Source: Pantoea sp. CCBC3-3-1 | GTDB taxonomy: Bacteria; Pseudomonadota; Gammaproteobacteria; Enterobacterales; Enterobacteriaceae | Length of the DNA stretch: 64,000 nucleotides | Assembly: GCF_007981265.1 (NCBI RefSeq) | Contig: NZ_CP034363.1 | Location: 2,046,001-2,110,000, forward strand | Direction of reading: 5' to 3' | Shown here: piece after piece, positions 17,071-26,759 of the stretch | Position numbering within the stretch: position 1 is the first letter of the stretch | Layout: each line of letters starts with the position of its first letter | Translations under genes and position numbers: made by a program | The notes under the pieces: model-generated | What the model was told of the DNA's origin: nothing | Databases searched by the model: none | What the model saw: only the letters and a program-made list of their open reading frames with translations

Positions 17071-17760
17071 CTACCGAATCATCCTGGTGATAATTTCGGC
17101 GATACCTTCATCAGATGTCCACTGAGCTTTAAACGCCTCAGCACGTTCAAATAATGGTTCGACTAAAAAGTACATCATTTCCAATTCTTGCGCATACAGT
17201 GCAGAGTAGTAAGCAGGATAGGTTAAGTGAAGACGGTGTGCGCTATCTGCTGCTTTCTGGACGATGCCATATAGACCTGCCCCTACCAGGAATTTTGTAG
17301 CCCTGGCTCCAACTAAGGCACTCATATCAACACTCAGATTCATGCCGACGGCGACAGATGATGCTGCTGCTAAAGCAAAACCTGCTTTTGTCAGTGAACT
17401 GGCGGCAATATGAATGTTGACCATCATGAGAATTTGTTTGATATTTTCCAATTGATCGGAGGTCTTATATTTAAATATTTCTTCGAAATATATTTCAAGC
17501 ATGTCACAGACGATGTTTCTATGCTGTATAAGTCGATAAATTGCTCTGGAAAATCTGATATCCTCGGTCTTTTGCTGTTGGCAGACGTCCTGATATTCAT
17601 CCGTAAAACAGGATGTGTAATACAGCGCACGCGTAACACCTGCACCTATCATTTCAATCTGATTTGATACTGTTTTTTCAACGCCCTTTAATGCATGTTC
17701 AAACTTTAATGCAAGAATGTTATTGGCCTGCAAATAACTGATAACTTCATTGTTGTACAT
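17071..17760 (-). CDS. Unknown protein with glycine/alanine-rich hydrophobic core, putative type VI-associated effector
   Basis: I do not recognise this 229-residue protein. The N-terminal half is helical and polar. Residues 118-170 form a hydrophobic Ala/Gly/Ser-rich stretch (including AGFALAAASSVAVG and FLVGAGLYGIV) with small-residue spacing, as in membrane-inserting helical hairpins. The C-terminus is helical and acidic. AAGGAG precedes the ATG. DNA here is markedly more AT-rich than the flanks. It heads a leftward run with the small membrane gene and hcp, so a pore-forming or membrane-active type VI cargo is a reasonable hypothesis. No catalytic motif is visible. Confidence 0.6.
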   Translation of the reverse strand: MYNNEVISYLQANNILALKFEHALKGVEKTVSNQIEMIGAGVTRALYYTSCFTDEYQDVCQQQKTEDIRFSRAIYRLIQHRNIVCDMLEIYFEEIFKYKTSDQLENIKQILMMVNIHIAASSLTKAGFALAAASSVAVGMNLSVDMSALVGARATKFLVGAGLYGIVQKAADSAHRLHLTYPAYYSALYAQELEMMYFLVEPLFERAEAFKAQWTSDEGIAEIITRMIR

Positions 17761-18174
17761 AGCTGCTCCTTGCTAGTTTTCATTAAATGCCGTTGGTTAT
17801 TTTTACACTCGGAAAAGCGTCCGGTAAACAGTCGGGTCACAGATACTGGCACTTAGGGCAGTTTTACGGCACGAGCCTGAAGGGTATCACTGTTTTTTAG
17901 TGCCCTCAGAGCGATCCGGATACGGACATTATTTCCGGGGGCAGGATGACAACTCGCGGTAAAGCAACAGGCAAAAGCGAACGGCTGGGGGTTTTGAACA
18001 GTGCCGGGCAGGAAACGTTGTAGAGGCTGTCTGATTGCGATGATGCACAGCGGCTGGACTATCCTGCTGTAGATGGAACCGCACTGGCGCTGGCCTGGCG
18101 TCGACAGGACTCCCAGACCACCTTTTTTGATTTAATAATTTTAATTGAGCAGGGAGCCAGTCTGCCGTCGAAAA
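17761..18174. other. Non-coding accessory segment
   Basis: This 414-base stretch between the AT-rich islet and nth holds no intact gene that I can support. Its right third contains the ankyrin-like fragment listed separately. The rest is broken by stops in all frames and shows no recognisable insertion-sequence end. It reads like decayed accessory DNA. Confidence 0.5.
18024..18174 (+). pseudogene. Possible ankyrin-repeat gene remnant
   Basis: Translating frame 3 from the base after a TAG gives a stretch with DGTALALAWRRQDS followed by LIILIEQGASLPS. This matches the ankyrin-repeat pattern G-TALxLA...LLxxGA. There is no in-frame start and the frame runs on into antisense nth, so at best it is the tail of a lost gene. 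Ankyrin proteins often accompany secreted-toxin modules as immunity or accessory genes, which would fit the neighbouring Hcp islet. Chance resemblance is possible. Confidence 0.3.
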
Positions 18175-18807
18175 TCAGTCCGTTTTCTCGCCATATTCGC
18201 ACAGATCTTCAATCAAACAGGAACCACAGCGCGGCTTGCGGGCGATGCAGGTGTAGCGGCCATGCAGGATAAACCAGTGATGGCAGTCGACCTTAAACTC
18301 TTTGGGAACGACTTTGATCAGCTTCTCTTCCACCTGTTCAACGTTTTTGCCGGGCGCAAATTTGGTGCGGTTACAGACGCGGAAAATATGCGTATCAACA
18401 GCAATCGTCGGCCAGCCGAAGGCGGTGTTTAGCACCACGTTAGCGGTTTTTCGCCCGACGCCAGGCAAGGCTTCCAGCGCTTCGCGGTTTTCCGGCACTT
18501 CGCCGCCGTGCTGCTCCAACAAAATGCGGCAGGTTTTGATCACGTTCTCGGCTTTACTGTTAAACAGACCGATAGTCTTGATGTACGTTTTTACGCCGTC
18601 CACGCCCAGCGCCAGAATGGCCGCGGGCGTATTCGCTACCGGATAAAGCTTTGCGGTAGCTTTATTAACGCTGACGTCCGTGGCCTGTGCGGAAAGCAGC
18701 ACGGCGATCAGCAGTTCAAACGGGGTAGAGAACACCAGCTCCGTGGTGGGATGCGGGTTGTTATCCCGCAGTCGACTTAAAATTTGCTGACGCTTGTCCT
18801 TATTCAC
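18175..18807 (-). CDS. nth: Endonuclease III
   Basis: A 210-residue HhH-GPD base-excision-repair glycosylase/AP lyase acting on oxidised pyrimidines. The catalytic Lys is in [12 protein letters not shown] and the catalytic Asp in AVDTHIFRV. The C-terminal [4Fe-4S] loop has the C-x6-C-x2-C-x5-C spacing ([17 protein letters not shown]). Its start overlaps the end of rsxE by 4 bases, the same junction as in E. coli, so it is the last gene of the rsx operon. Confidence 0.97.
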   Translation of the reverse strand: MNKDKRQQILSRLRDNNPHPTTELVFSTPFELLIAVLLSAQATDVSVNKATAKLYPVANTPAAILALGVDGVKTYIKTIGLFNSKAENVIKTCRILLEQHGGEVPENREALEALPGVGRKTANVVLNTAFGWPTIAVDTHIFRVCNRTKFAPGKNVEQVEEKLIKVVPKEFKVDCHHWFILHGRYTCIARKPRCGSCLIEDLCEYGEKTD

Positions 18808-19499
18808 GCGGCACTCGCTTTCCCTTCCGGCACGGCGGCCTGCTGCGCCTTACGGGCTGCACGCGCTTTCATCTTGTTATCAATCAGGTATTTGGCGGCC
18901 AGCAGCATGCCCAGACCAATAAACGCGCCCGGCGGCAGCATCGCCAGCAGCATCGGCGAATCGAAATGAACGACCTGCACGCGCAGTACTTTCGCCCACG
19001 GGCCGAGCAGCTGATCGGCACCGTTAAAAATGGTGCCGTTACCGATAATTTCACGGATCGATCCCAGCACCACCATCACGCTGGTTGCCCCTAAACCAAT
19101 TGCCATGCCGTCCAGCGCCGAGAGCGGCACGCTGCTGCGCGAAGCGACCGCTTCAGCACGACCGACCACAATACAGTTAGTCACGATCAGCGGAATAAAA
19201 ATCCCTAACGACTGATACAGGCCGTAAGCGTAGGCGTTAATCAGCATCTGCACGCAGCTCACCACGGCAGCGATAATCATCACATAGATCGGAATACGGA
19301 TATCGGCAGGCACCCAGCGGCGCGAGGCGGAAATGGCGCTGTTAGTACAGGTCAGCACCAGCGTTGTCGCCAGTCCCAGCCCGAGCGCATTGGTTGAGGT
19401 GGACGTGACCGCCAGTAATGGGCAGAGGCCCAGCAGCTGTACCAGCGCCGAGTTGTTTTTCCACAGCCCGCCGATCAGCAGGGTTTTAGCTTCACTCAT
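18804..19499 (-). CDS. rsxE: Rsx electron transport complex subunit E
   Basis: A 231-residue integral membrane subunit of the Rsx (Rnf-type) complex, which in E. coli keeps SoxR reduced. It has about six helices and the paired pattern shared with RsxA ([43 protein letters not shown]). The start [11 protein letters not shown] is chosen rather than an in-frame start 18 codons upstream, because it gives the family N-terminus and the usual 8-base overlap with rsxG. The C-terminus is rich in Ala, Lys and Arg. Confidence 0.95.
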   Translation of the reverse strand: MSEAKTLLIGGLWKNNSALVQLLGLCPLLAVTSTSTNALGLGLATTLVLTCTNSAISASRRWVPADIRIPIYVMIIAAVVSCVQMLINAYAYGLYQSLGIFIPLIVTNCIVVGRAEAVASRSSVPLSALDGMAIGLGATSVMVVLGSIREIIGNGTIFNGADQLLGPWAKVLRVQVVHFDSPMLLAMLPPGAFIGLGMLLAAKYLIDNKMKARAARKAQQAAVPEGKASAA

Positions 19500-20124
19500 T
19501 GGAGTCTCCACAGGTTGGCAGCGAGGCGAGTTGCCCCGGCAACGTTTCAACAAACAGCGTAGCGCGTTTTGTCGCGTTCACGACCGCGCGTGGTGTAATC
19601 GTTGCGCCGGTAAACTGATCGAAATCACCGCCGTCTTTTTTTACAGCGAAGTGCTGGTCATCTTTACCGTGCAGCTGAACGCCATTAAAGCTGTTGATCC
19701 AGTTGGAAATACGCAGCTCTATTTTGTCGCCGAGGCCTGGCGTTTCATGGTGTTCAACCACGCGCACACCCAGCACTTTACCGTTAAAATCTGCGCCGAC
19801 AATCATCTGAATTGCGCCAGAATAGCCGTCCGGCGCGGTTGTCTCAAGCGCCACGGCCACCGGTTTATCATCTTTACGTGCCAGATAGAGGTGATGACCG
19901 CCGTTGCCGAGCGCCGGGTTGCTGACCAGATAACACTCCTGCTGAATGTGGTTATTGTACAGCTCCGGCGGCACAACCTGATCGAGCAGAATTTTTTGCT
20001 GCACCACGGTCTGGTGCTCAATGGTCGGTTTGGTCACGGCATTAATCACCGCCGTCAGTCCGGTGGTCACGGCAGCAAACAGCGCCAGCGTGACGCCGTT
20101 TTTACGAATCGCATCCAGCATCAC
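19492..20124 (-). CDS. rsxG: Rsx electron transport complex subunit G
   Basis: A 210-residue subunit with one N-terminal membrane helix (residues about 9-30) and a periplasmic FMN-binding domain. The covalent flavin-attachment Thr lies in the [12 protein letters not shown] motif, and [12 protein letters not shown] is also characteristic. It overlaps rsxD by 4 bases and rsxE by 8 bases, so the operon is tightly coupled. Confidence 0.95.
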   Translation of the reverse strand: MMLDAIRKNGVTLALFAAVTTGLTAVINAVTKPTIEHQTVVQQKILLDQVVPPELYNNHIQQECYLVSNPALGNGGHHLYLARKDDKPVAVALETTAPDGYSGAIQMIVGADFNGKVLGVRVVEHHETPGLGDKIELRISNWINSFNGVQLHGKDDQHFAVKKDGGDFDQFTGATITPRAVVNATKRATLFVETLPGQLASLPTCGDSNE

Positions 20125-21182
20125 TTCTCCTTACGATGGCCGTAAACGCGCGGCTGAGTATAGTAATCAATCAGCGGCACGGTAATGTTTGCCAGCAGTA
20201 CGGCAAAGGCCACGCCGTCCGGATAACCACCATAGCTGCGAATTAGCCAGACCAGCAGGCCAATCAGTACGCCATACAGCAGACGACCTTTATTGGTGGT
20301 TGAGGCCGTTACCGGATCGGTAGCGATAAAGAACGCGCCAAGCATGGTTGCGCCGGAGAACAGGTGTACCACCGGTGAGACCAGGCCCTGAGGCGAGAGC
20401 AGCCAGCCCAGCGTTGAGAACACCGCCAGCGACAGCAGGATGCTGACGGGAATATGCCAGCGGATGCTGCGAGTCATCAGCAGGAACAGGCCGCCGACCA
20501 GGTAGCCAATGTTGACCCACTGCCAGCCGAGGCCGGCAATGACGCCGCTGTAAATCGGCTCGGCCAGCAGCTGCTCTGCGCTGTGGCCCGCGCGAAGACC
20601 GGTTTTAAAAGTATCCAGCGGCGTAGCCTGACTGACGCCGTCGACGCCAATTTGCAGCTGCTGCATGGTATGACCGTCCAGCGTCAGGCCGTGGAAAATC
20701 ATGCTCAACGTATCAGCAAAGCCAGGCGTCACGGCCTGGAGCGCGTCCGGCGGCAGCCAGCTGGTCATCTGTACCGGGAAGGAGATCAGCAGCACCACAT
20801 AGCCGACCATCGCCGGGTTGAACGGGTTCTGGCCCAGCCCGCCGTAAAGCTGCTTGGAGATTACCACGGCAAAAACGGTACCGATAACGATAACCCACCA
20901 GGGGGCAAGCGGGGGGATGCTGATCCCCAGCAGCAAAGCCGTCAGCAGGGCAGAGTTATCGCCCAGCGTCTTGGCTAACGGCTGTTTACGCAGCTTAAGG
21001 ATAGCGGCTTCGGCACCAATACCTGCGGCGGCGGCAATCACGACCTGGATCAGCGTGCCCCAGCCGAAAAAGTACCATTGGGCCGCCAGGCCCGGCAGGC
21101 AGGCAAGCAGAACCAGCAGCATGATAGTGCCGGTGCTGCGGCGGTTATGAGTGTAGGGCGAACTAGCGATGCGAAAAGCCAT
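20121..21182 (-). CDS. rsxD: Rsx electron transport complex subunit D
   Basis: A 353-residue multi-helix membrane subunit. The flavin attachment site is [17 protein letters not shown], and the [15 protein letters not shown] segment is typical of RnfD/RsxD. It follows rsxC immediately, with the start one base before the rsxC stop region. It carries covalently bound FMN in the characterised family members. Confidence 0.95.
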   Translation of the reverse strand: MAFRIASSPYTHNRRSTGTIMLLVLLACLPGLAAQWYFFGWGTLIQVVIAAAAGIGAEAAILKLRKQPLAKTLGDNSALLTALLLGISIPPLAPWWVIVIGTVFAVVISKQLYGGLGQNPFNPAMVGYVVLLISFPVQMTSWLPPDALQAVTPGFADTLSMIFHGLTLDGHTMQQLQIGVDGVSQATPLDTFKTGLRAGHSAEQLLAEPIYSGVIAGLGWQWVNIGYLVGGLFLLMTRSIRWHIPVSILLSLAVFSTLGWLLSPQGLVSPVVHLFSGATMLGAFFIATDPVTASTTNKGRLLYGVLIGLLVWLIRSYGGYPDGVAFAVLLANITVPLIDYYTQPRVYGHRKEK

Positions 21183-23543
21183 TTAATCCTCTTGCGTAGA
21201 ATGCTGCGCTTTGCGCGCTTTAACGCGAGCGATGGCCGCCGCCACTGCTGCTTTGCGGGGATCGACAACCGCCGATCCTTCATGATCTTCTTCAGTCGGC
21301 GTCGCGTCGGCTGTTGCAGCGCTTGCTGCCGCCAGTGCCGCTTCAGCATTTCCCGCCGCCTGAGCGGCTTTCTTCGCTTTGGCGCGGGCGATAGCGGCCT
21401 CGACGGCGGCTTTGCGTTTATCAACCGGCGCGTCGGTTTCGGCTGGTGCTTCGGCTATTACAGCGTTTGCTGCTGTCGGCGTCGCTTCAGCTGTTGCAGC
21501 GCTTGCTGCTACCGGCGCCGCTTCAGCATCTGCCGCCGCCTGAGCGGCTTTCTTCGCTTTGGCACGGGCGATGGCGGCTTCAACGGCGGCTTTGCGTTTA
21601 TCAACCGGCGCGTCGGTTTCGGCTGGTGCTTCAGCCGGTGCCGCTTCAGCTGTTGCAGCGCTTGCTGCTACCGGAGCCGCTTCCGCCACAGCATTTCCCG
21701 CCGCCTGAGCGGCTTTCTTTGCTTTGGCACGGGCGATAGCGGCCTCGACGGCGGCTTTGCGCGGATCAACCGGCGCGTCGGTCTGAGCTGTTTTAGCCTG
21801 AGGAGCCACGTCTGTCGCTGAGGCCACATCACTACCGGCCGCCTGAGCGCTTTTCTTCGCTTTGGCGCGGGCGATAGCTGCTTCAACAGCCGCTTTACGC
21901 GGATCGCCAGCCTGACGCGTCGCCGGTTCTGTCTCAGACTGTGTTTCCGCCTGATGCGCACGCGCAGTCGCTTTACGGGCATCCCGCTGCGCAAGCGCAA
22001 CGTTGTCATTGCTCTCCTGCTTCGCCTGTGCCTGTTTCGCCTTCACGCGTTCCAGCGCCGCATCGATTTCACCTTTATCATCCTTACTGACGGTGCGTTT
22101 AGCCTGCTGATGGCGGGCTTCACGCGCCAGTTTTTCGCGCTCAAGACGAGCCTGACGCGCTTCAAAACGGGCTTTAGCTTGCGCCGTCCGTTCGGCTTCC
22201 AGATCGATAGCGCGAATTTCCGCTTTTTCCTGACGGTAATACTGCACCAGCGGGATATTGCTTGGGCAGACGTAAGCACAGGCACCACACTCAATGCAAT
22301 CGGCGATATTGTGCTCACGAGCCTTGTCGTGATCGCCGCCACGGCTATACCAGTAGAGCTGCTGCGGCAGCAGCGCCGCCGGGCAGGCATCGGCGCAGGC
22401 GCTACAGCGAATACAGGATTGTTCGTCGTCGTTGTTGCCCATTTCACTGGCGGAAGGGGCGAGAATACAGTTGGTGATTTTCACCACCGGCACGTCGAGC
22501 GTTGGTAACGTAAAGCCCATCAGCGGGCCGCCCATGATCACCATCTGGCCGGGAATCGGCGTAAAATCAGCCTGCTGCAACAGATGGCTGATTGGCGTAC
22601 CAATTCGGCCCCACACGTTGCCAGGCCGCTGTACTGACTCACCGGTTAAGGTTACTACGCGCTCGGTCAGCGGCTCGCCATCGATAATGGCCCGTTTAAC
22701 CGCCCAGGCTGTGCCGACGTTTTGCATCAGCACGCCTATATCGGTTGAGCGTCCGCCATGGGGCACTTCCAGCCCGGTGAGGATTTTAGTGAGCTGCTTC
22801 GCGCCGCCGGAAGGATATTTAGTGGGGATCACGCGAATTTGCATATCCAGCGCGCCGCCCAGCGCTTTTTTCAGCGCGGCAATCGCTTCCGGCTTGTTAT
22901 CTTCAATGCCAATCAGCACCCGCTCGGATTGCAGCACCCACGCCAGGATGCGGCTGCCTTCAATCACTTCTGCGGCGCAATCCTGCATTAGCCGGTCATC
23001 GGCGGTGATGTAAGGTTCACACTCAGCGGCATTGATAATCAGCGTTTTCACGCCGCGAAGGCCGCCTTTCAGCTTGGTCGCGGTCGGAAAGCCTGCACCG
23101 CCAAGACCGGCCACGCCCGCCTGATGGATCATCTCGACAAGAGTTGACCGCTCTGCCTGACGATAGTCGGCCAGCGGGTTTTTTTCGATCCAGCGATCCT
23201 CGCCATCCGGCGTGATAAAGATGCACATTTCCGCCAGCGCAGAAGGGTGTGCCGTCATATGAGGCGCAATAGCCTCAACGGTACCGGAGGTGGGCGCATG
23301 CACCGGCAGCATCCGGCCACGGCCAAAGGTCAGCGGCTGACCGCGCAGGACTTTATCGCCCGGGCTGACCAGCAGTTCACCTTCGTGACCAATATGCTGC
23401 TTGATGGGAATAATAAACCGCGCCGGCAGCGGCAGCTGACGCAGCGGCGTGCCGGTAGACTGGGTTTTCATTTCAGGGGGATGGATACCGCCTTCGAAAT
23501 CCCAAAGTGGTTCTTTTTTAAGGAATTTAAACAGATTACGCAT
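21183..23543 (-). CDS. rsxC: Rsx electron transport complex subunit C, with repeat-rich tail
   Basis: A 786-residue peripheral subunit that passes electrons from NADH to the complex. Residues 1-440 are the conserved RnfC part: [15 protein letters not shown] for nucleotide binding, [13 protein letters not shown], and two [4Fe-4S] clusters in [12 protein letters not shown] and [12 protein letters not shown]. From about residue 440 a charged Ala/Lys/Arg helix-rich tail follows. Between residues 547 and 786 it carries five copies of a [19 protein letters not shown] unit. RsxC tails vary in length between enterobacteria; this one is long. It overlaps rsxB by 8 bases. Confidence 0.95.
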   Translation of the reverse strand: MRNLFKFLKKEPLWDFEGGIHPPEMKTQSTGTPLRQLPLPARFIIPIKQHIGHEGELLVSPGDKVLRGQPLTFGRGRMLPVHAPTSGTVEAIAPHMTAHPSALAEMCIFITPDGEDRWIEKNPLADYRQAERSTLVEMIHQAGVAGLGGAGFPTATKLKGGLRGVKTLIINAAECEPYITADDRLMQDCAAEVIEGSRILAWVLQSERVLIGIEDNKPEAIAALKKALGGALDMQIRVIPTKYPSGGAKQLTKILTGLEVPHGGRSTDIGVLMQNVGTAWAVKRAIIDGEPLTERVVTLTGESVQRPGNVWGRIGTPISHLLQQADFTPIPGQMVIMGGPLMGFTLPTLDVPVVKITNCILAPSASEMGNNDDEQSCIRCSACADACPAALLPQQLYWYSRGGDHDKAREHNIADCIECGACAYVCPSNIPLVQYYRQEKAEIRAIDLEAERTAQAKARFEARQARLEREKLAREARHQQAKRTVSKDDKGEIDAALERVKAKQAQAKQESNDNVALAQRDARKATARAHQAETQSETEPATRQAGDPRKAAVEAAIARAKAKKSAQAAGSDVASATDVAPQAKTAQTDAPVDPRKAAVEAAIARAKAKKAAQAAGNAVAEAAPVAASAATAEAAPAEAPAETDAPVDKRKAAVEAAIARAKAKKAAQAAADAEAAPVAASAATAEATPTAANAVIAEAPAETDAPVDKRKAAVEAAIARAKAKKAAQAAGNAEAALAAASAATADATPTEEDHEGSAVVDPRKAAVAAAIARVKARKAQHSTQED
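21186..21905 (-). repeat. Five-copy coding repeat in the rsxC tail
   Basis: The repeats start at RsxC residues 547, 593, 648, 708 and 761. Each begins DPRKAAV or DKRKAAV and continues into an Ala/Lys helix. Spacers are Ala/Thr/Glu/Pro-rich and 22-37 residues long. Copies 2, 3 and 4 share nearly identical DNA, so recombination could change the copy number. The last copy is degenerate ([13 protein letters not shown]). Confidence 0.9.
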
Positions 23544-24111
23544 GGCTTTCCACAGAAATGACCTTGACCGGGATGCTTTGCAGATCCCACTTCCAGTTAG
23601 CGGTAGTCGTCGCTACCGGACGCATCTCAATGCAGTCGGTTGGGCAGGGAGCAACGCACAGGTCGCAGCCGGTACAGACATCGCTCAGCACCGTGTGCAT
23701 CGCGCGCGTGGCGCCGACGATGGCATCGACCGGACAAGCCTGAATGCATTTGGTACAGCCGATACAGTTTTCTTCATCGATCCAGGCAACTTTGCGCTCC
23801 GGCTCGCGTGCTTCTTCATCGCCCAGCGGCTGCGGCTCAACGTTCAGCAACGCTGCCAGCTTCAGCATGGTCTGCTCGCCGCCCGGCGCGCATTTATTGA
23901 TCATCTCATTATTGTTGCCGACCGCATCCGCATAGGGGCGGCAGCCAGGGTAGCCACACTGCCCACACTGGCTTTGTGGCAAAATCGCGTCGATTTGTTC
24001 AACAATCGGATCTTCTTCAACCTTAAACCGGCGCGAGGCATAGCCCAACAGGCCGCCAAACAGCAGGCCAAGCGCACTTAATACCGCAACAGCAATCCAC
24101 ACCGCACTCAT
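23536..24111 (-). CDS. rsxB: Rsx electron transport complex subunit B
   Basis: A 191-residue iron-sulfur subunit. An N-terminal membrane helix (residues 5-25) is followed by a cluster motif in [13 protein letters not shown] and two ferredoxin-type [4Fe-4S] motifs, [14 protein letters not shown] and [15 protein letters not shown]. Its ATG overlaps the rsxA stop (ATGA) and its end overlaps rsxC by 8 bases. Confidence 0.96.
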   Translation of the reverse strand: MSAVWIAVAVLSALGLLFGGLLGYASRRFKVEEDPIVEQIDAILPQSQCGQCGYPGCRPYADAVGNNNEMINKCAPGGEQTMLKLAALLNVEPQPLGDEEAREPERKVAWIDEENCIGCTKCIQACPVDAIVGATRAMHTVLSDVCTGCDLCVAPCPTDCIEMRPVATTTANWKWDLQSIPVKVISVESHA

Positions 24112-24692
24112 CAGAATTTTACCAATCCGCTAAAGCCCATAAATGCCAGCGCCATCAGTCCCGCGGTGACCAGCGCAATCGACGACCCTTTAAACGGGGC
24201 GGGCACGTCGGCCAGCACCAGACGCTCACGGATACCGGCGAACAGCACCATCACCAGCGAGAAGCCAAGCGAAGCGCTAAAGCCATACAGCGCGGCCTGT
24301 AAAAACGTGTGGTTGAGATTCACGCTCAGCAGCGGAACGCCCAGCACGGCACAGTTAGTGGTGATCAACGGCAGGAAAATGCCTAACAGACGATAAAGGT
24401 CCGGGCTGGTTTTACGCACCACCATTTCGGTGAACTGCACCACAACGGCGATCACCAGGATATAGGCCATGGTGCGCAGATAGACCAGATCCAGCGGCAG
24501 CAGGATCAGGTGATTCACCAGCCATGCGCAAATCGAGGCCAGTGTGATAACGAAAGTGGTGGCGAGTCCCATGCCAATCGCGGTTTCCAGTTTTTTGGAA
24601 ACGCCCATAAAGGGACAGAGGCCGAGAAACTTCACCAGAACGAAGTTATTCACCAGCACTGTGCCAATAAAAAGAAGCAGGTAGTCAGTCAT
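24111..24692 (-). CDS. rsxA: Rsx electron transport complex subunit A
   Basis: A 193-residue membrane subunit with six helices, homologous to RsxE but of inverted topology. Marks are [33 protein letters not shown] and [13 protein letters not shown]. It is the first gene of the rsxABCDGE-nth operon; AGGCG precedes the ATG. Read upstream, the next gene is cnu, as in E. coli apart from the absence of ydgK. Confidence 0.96.
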   Translation of the reverse strand: MTDYLLLFIGTVLVNNFVLVKFLGLCPFMGVSKKLETAIGMGLATTFVITLASICAWLVNHLILLPLDLVYLRTMAYILVIAVVVQFTEMVVRKTSPDLYRLLGIFLPLITTNCAVLGVPLLSVNLNHTFLQAALYGFSASLGFSLVMVLFAGIRERLVLADVPAPFKGSSIALVTAGLMALAFMGFSGLVKF

Positions 24693-25000
24693 GATTACGC
24701 CTGAGAAAAATAAAACGCGTTATTATCGGATATTCCAGGCTCTGCGACAACCGCAGGCCGGGGTAATCGCACTGAGGAGAAAACTTTTGCTTTTTTTTTA
24801 AGCGACGGGCAGCGCGTCTTGTTTACTTAACTTATTGAATAACAGATTAATATTTTGACTGGCGAAGGTGGCGTCAGGGGTAAAAAACAAGGAAAAATAA
24901 ACAGCGCGCTGCGTCATTTAGCAACCAGCAACGCACTTACGGACAGGAATACTGACCACGGTGGGCCAACGCGTGACGCTTTCACGGTTCCAGAAACGGG
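24693..25000. other. Intergenic region between rsxA and cnu
   Basis: These 308 bases correspond to the place of ydgK in E. coli, but no ydgK-like frame is present. The left part near rsxA is AT-rich and should contain the rsx promoter on the minus strand. No open frame here looks real, and I could not fix a promoter with confidence. Confidence 0.5.
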
Positions 25001-25216
25001 TTATATCACGAAGCGCCAGACGGACTTCGGCACACAGCCAAGATCAAACAGACGACCACCTGAGGCCAGCTCGGCACGGCGGTGATCGGCAGCACGATAC
25101 ATGTCAATAATCTCTTTGTTATCGGTAAGAGAGTAGTTGAGGTGGTCGAAGAGTTTCTCCAGGGTATCCGGAGAACTTACTTTACGAAATTTTAACAGAT
25201 AATCTTGAACTGTCAT
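25001..25216 (-). CDS. cnu: Cnu/YdgT, Hha-family nucleoid-associated protein
   Basis: A 71-residue helical protein of the Hha/YmoA/Cnu family. These proteins bind H-NS and modulate silencing of transferred genes; E. coli Cnu also binds ori[27 protein letters not shown] and the [14 protein letters not shown] segment are diagnostic. E. coli has cnu at the same place, beside the rsx operon. An H-NS-family partner gene lies elsewhere in this window. Confidence 0.93.
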   Translation of the reverse strand: MTVQDYLLKFRKVSSPDTLEKLFDHLNYSLTDNKEIIDMYRAADHRRAELASGGRLFDLGCVPKSVWRFVI

Positions 25217-25756
25217 GTTTGCCGTTGAGGTCAGATATAAGAGGCTCCAAGTATATGACCCGCAAAAAAAGTGTCTATACGGTTAATGCAAAAAGAAGAT
25301 AAATTCAGAATAAAGAGTAAGTCATTTCCGCATTCTTAATACCGCCATTGCCTTAATAGCGCTATTTCCGATATGAAGTCATTTTCAAAAGCAAAGAGGC
25401 GGTAAAAGTTCTGGTTAATGGCTGGCAGCATAAGATGTGCTCGCCGTCACATATTCCACAACAAACGCCGTTTTTCTGAATAAGGCGATTATGACAGAAC
25501 CTGACCTGCTGCTTGTAATCGGTTTCATGAGGCCTCGCGATAACCGTTTCTCTTTTCTACAAATAATTAACAAATCATCCGCCGCTCTGCCAGGCCATTA
25601 ATCCATATTATTGCCGTGCAGAATGTGCTGCGTTTTGGTAACTGCCTTTATTTGCGACGTTTTGTGAGCATTGTCGAAAATGTTTTCCGCGTCGTGGTCC
25701 AGACTTTGTCAGCATTTGACCCTACACAATAAAAAAAGTTAAGAGGAGCAGTGACC
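25217..25756. promoter_or_regulatory. Long leader region upstream of ytfQ
   Basis: This 540-base AT-rich region separates cnu from the galactofuranose importer. A possible CRP site, TGTGA-GCATTG-TCGAA, lies at 25663-25678 with a good left and a poor right half. A TTGTCA near 25707 could be a -35 element. Close to ytfQ a clear GAGGAG lies 8 bases before the ATG. I see no convincing gene; a 36-codon frame from 25491 has no supporting features. Confidence 0.4.
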
Positions 25757-26713
25757 ATGTGGAAGCGTTTACTTTTATCCACCCTCGTTAGCGCAAGCCT
25801 GTCGGGTGCCGCGCTGGCAGAAAACCTTACGGTTGGTTTTTCTCAGGTCGGTTCGGAGTCGGGCTGGCGCGCAGCGGAAACCAGCATGGCGAAAAGCGAG
25901 GCGAAAAAGCGTGGAATTACGCTAAAAATCGCCGACGGCCAGCAAAAACAAGAGAATCAAATCAAAGCGGTGCGCTCCTTTATTGCCCAGGGCGTTGATG
26001 CCATTTTTATTGCGCCCGTAGTGCAAACCGGCTGGGAACCGGTACTTGAGGAAGCGCGGGACGCAAAAATCCCGGTTTTCCTGCTGGATCGCGCCATCGT
26101 GGTTAAAGACAAATCGCTGTATATGGCAGTGGTCACCGCCGACAACGTTTATGAAGGCAAGCTGATTAGCGACTGGCTGGTTAAAGAGCGCGCCGGTAAG
26201 CCTTGCAACATCGTTGAATTGCAGGGAACGGTAGGGGCCAGCGTGGCGATTGACCGTAAAAAAGGCTTTGCAGAAGCGATCGCTGATGCGCCTGGCCTCA
26301 AAATCATTCGTTCCCAGTCCGGCGACTTTACCCGCAGCAAAGGTAAAGAGGTGATGGAAAGCTTTATCAAGGCGGAAAACAACGGCAAAAACATCTGCAT
26401 GGTTTACGCCCATAACGACGATATGGCCATCGGTGCTATTCAGGCAATTAAAGAAGCAGGGCTCAAACCGGGCAAAGATATCCTGACCGGATCTATCGAT
26501 GGCGTGCCGGATATTTATAAAGCGATGCTGGCTGGCGAGGCAAATGCAAACGTCGAACTGACCCCAGATATGGCTGGCCCTGCTTTTGACGCGCTGGAGA
26601 AATTCCGCAAAGAAGGCGTTCAGCCGCCAAAAATTATCAAAACCGAATCCAGACTCTTTCTTACTGCCGATGCCCAGGCGCAACTCGATAAGAAAAAAGG
26701 CATGGGTTACTGA
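25757..26713 (+). CDS. ytfQ: Galactofuranose ABC transporter substrate-binding protein
   Basis: A 318-residue periplasmic sugar-binding protein, near-identical in layout to E. coli YtfQ, which binds galactofuranose. The signal peptide is MWKRLLLSTLVSASLSGAALA. Diagnostic stretches are VGFSQVGSESGWRAAE, KIADGQQKQENQIKAVRSF, SQSGDFTRSKGKEVMESF and GSIDGVPDIYKAML. The ATG at 25757 is preferred over a GTG two codons earlier by its ribosome-binding site and by the E. coli start. It heads the ytfQRT-yjfF operon. Confidence 0.96.
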   Translation: MWKRLLLSTLVSASLSGAALAENLTVGFSQVGSESGWRAAETSMAKSEAKKRGITLKIADGQQKQENQIKAVRSFIAQGVDAIFIAPVVQTGWEPVLEEARDAKIPVFLLDRAIVVKDKSLYMAVVTADNVYEGKLISDWLVKERAGKPCNIVELQGTVGASVAIDRKKGFAEAIADAPGLKIIRSQSGDFTRSKGKEVMESFIKAENNGKNICMVYAHNDDMAIGAIQAIKEAGLKPGKDILTGSIDGVPDIYKAMLAGEANANVELTPDMAGPAFDALEKFRKEGVQPPKIIKTESRLFLTADAQAQLDKKKGMGY

Positions 26714-26720
26714 TCCTCTC

Positions 26721-26747
26721 GCCGCCTGACTGCCAGGCGGCTTTTTT
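26721..26747 (+). terminator. Intercistronic terminator-like hairpin between ytfQ and ytfR
   Basis: GCCGCCTG and CAGGCGGC form an 8-bp stem with a 5-base loop followed by TTTTTT. It sits 8 bases after ytfQ and 13 bases before ytfR. It probably attenuates read-through so that the binding protein is made in excess over the membrane components. Confidence 0.8.
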
Positions 26748-26759
26748 AGGGTATGGCGA

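Noticed and set aside
21186..21905. Regular repeats in this segment could be mistaken for a CRISPR array or minisatellite.
   Set aside because: They are in frame within rsxC, of unequal spacing, and encode a conserved Ala/Lys helix; there is no constant direct repeat with unique spacers and no cas gene.
18145..23000. Many long plus-strand open frames opposite the nth-rsx genes.
   Set aside because: They are antisense shadows of GC-rich coding sequence with no independent start signals or protein-like motifs.
25491..25601. A 36-codon frame in the ytfQ leader, in the place where E. coli has the small gene blr near cnu.
   Set aside because: The translation (MTEPDLLLVIGFM start) is not hydrophobic like Blr and has no clear ribosome-binding site.
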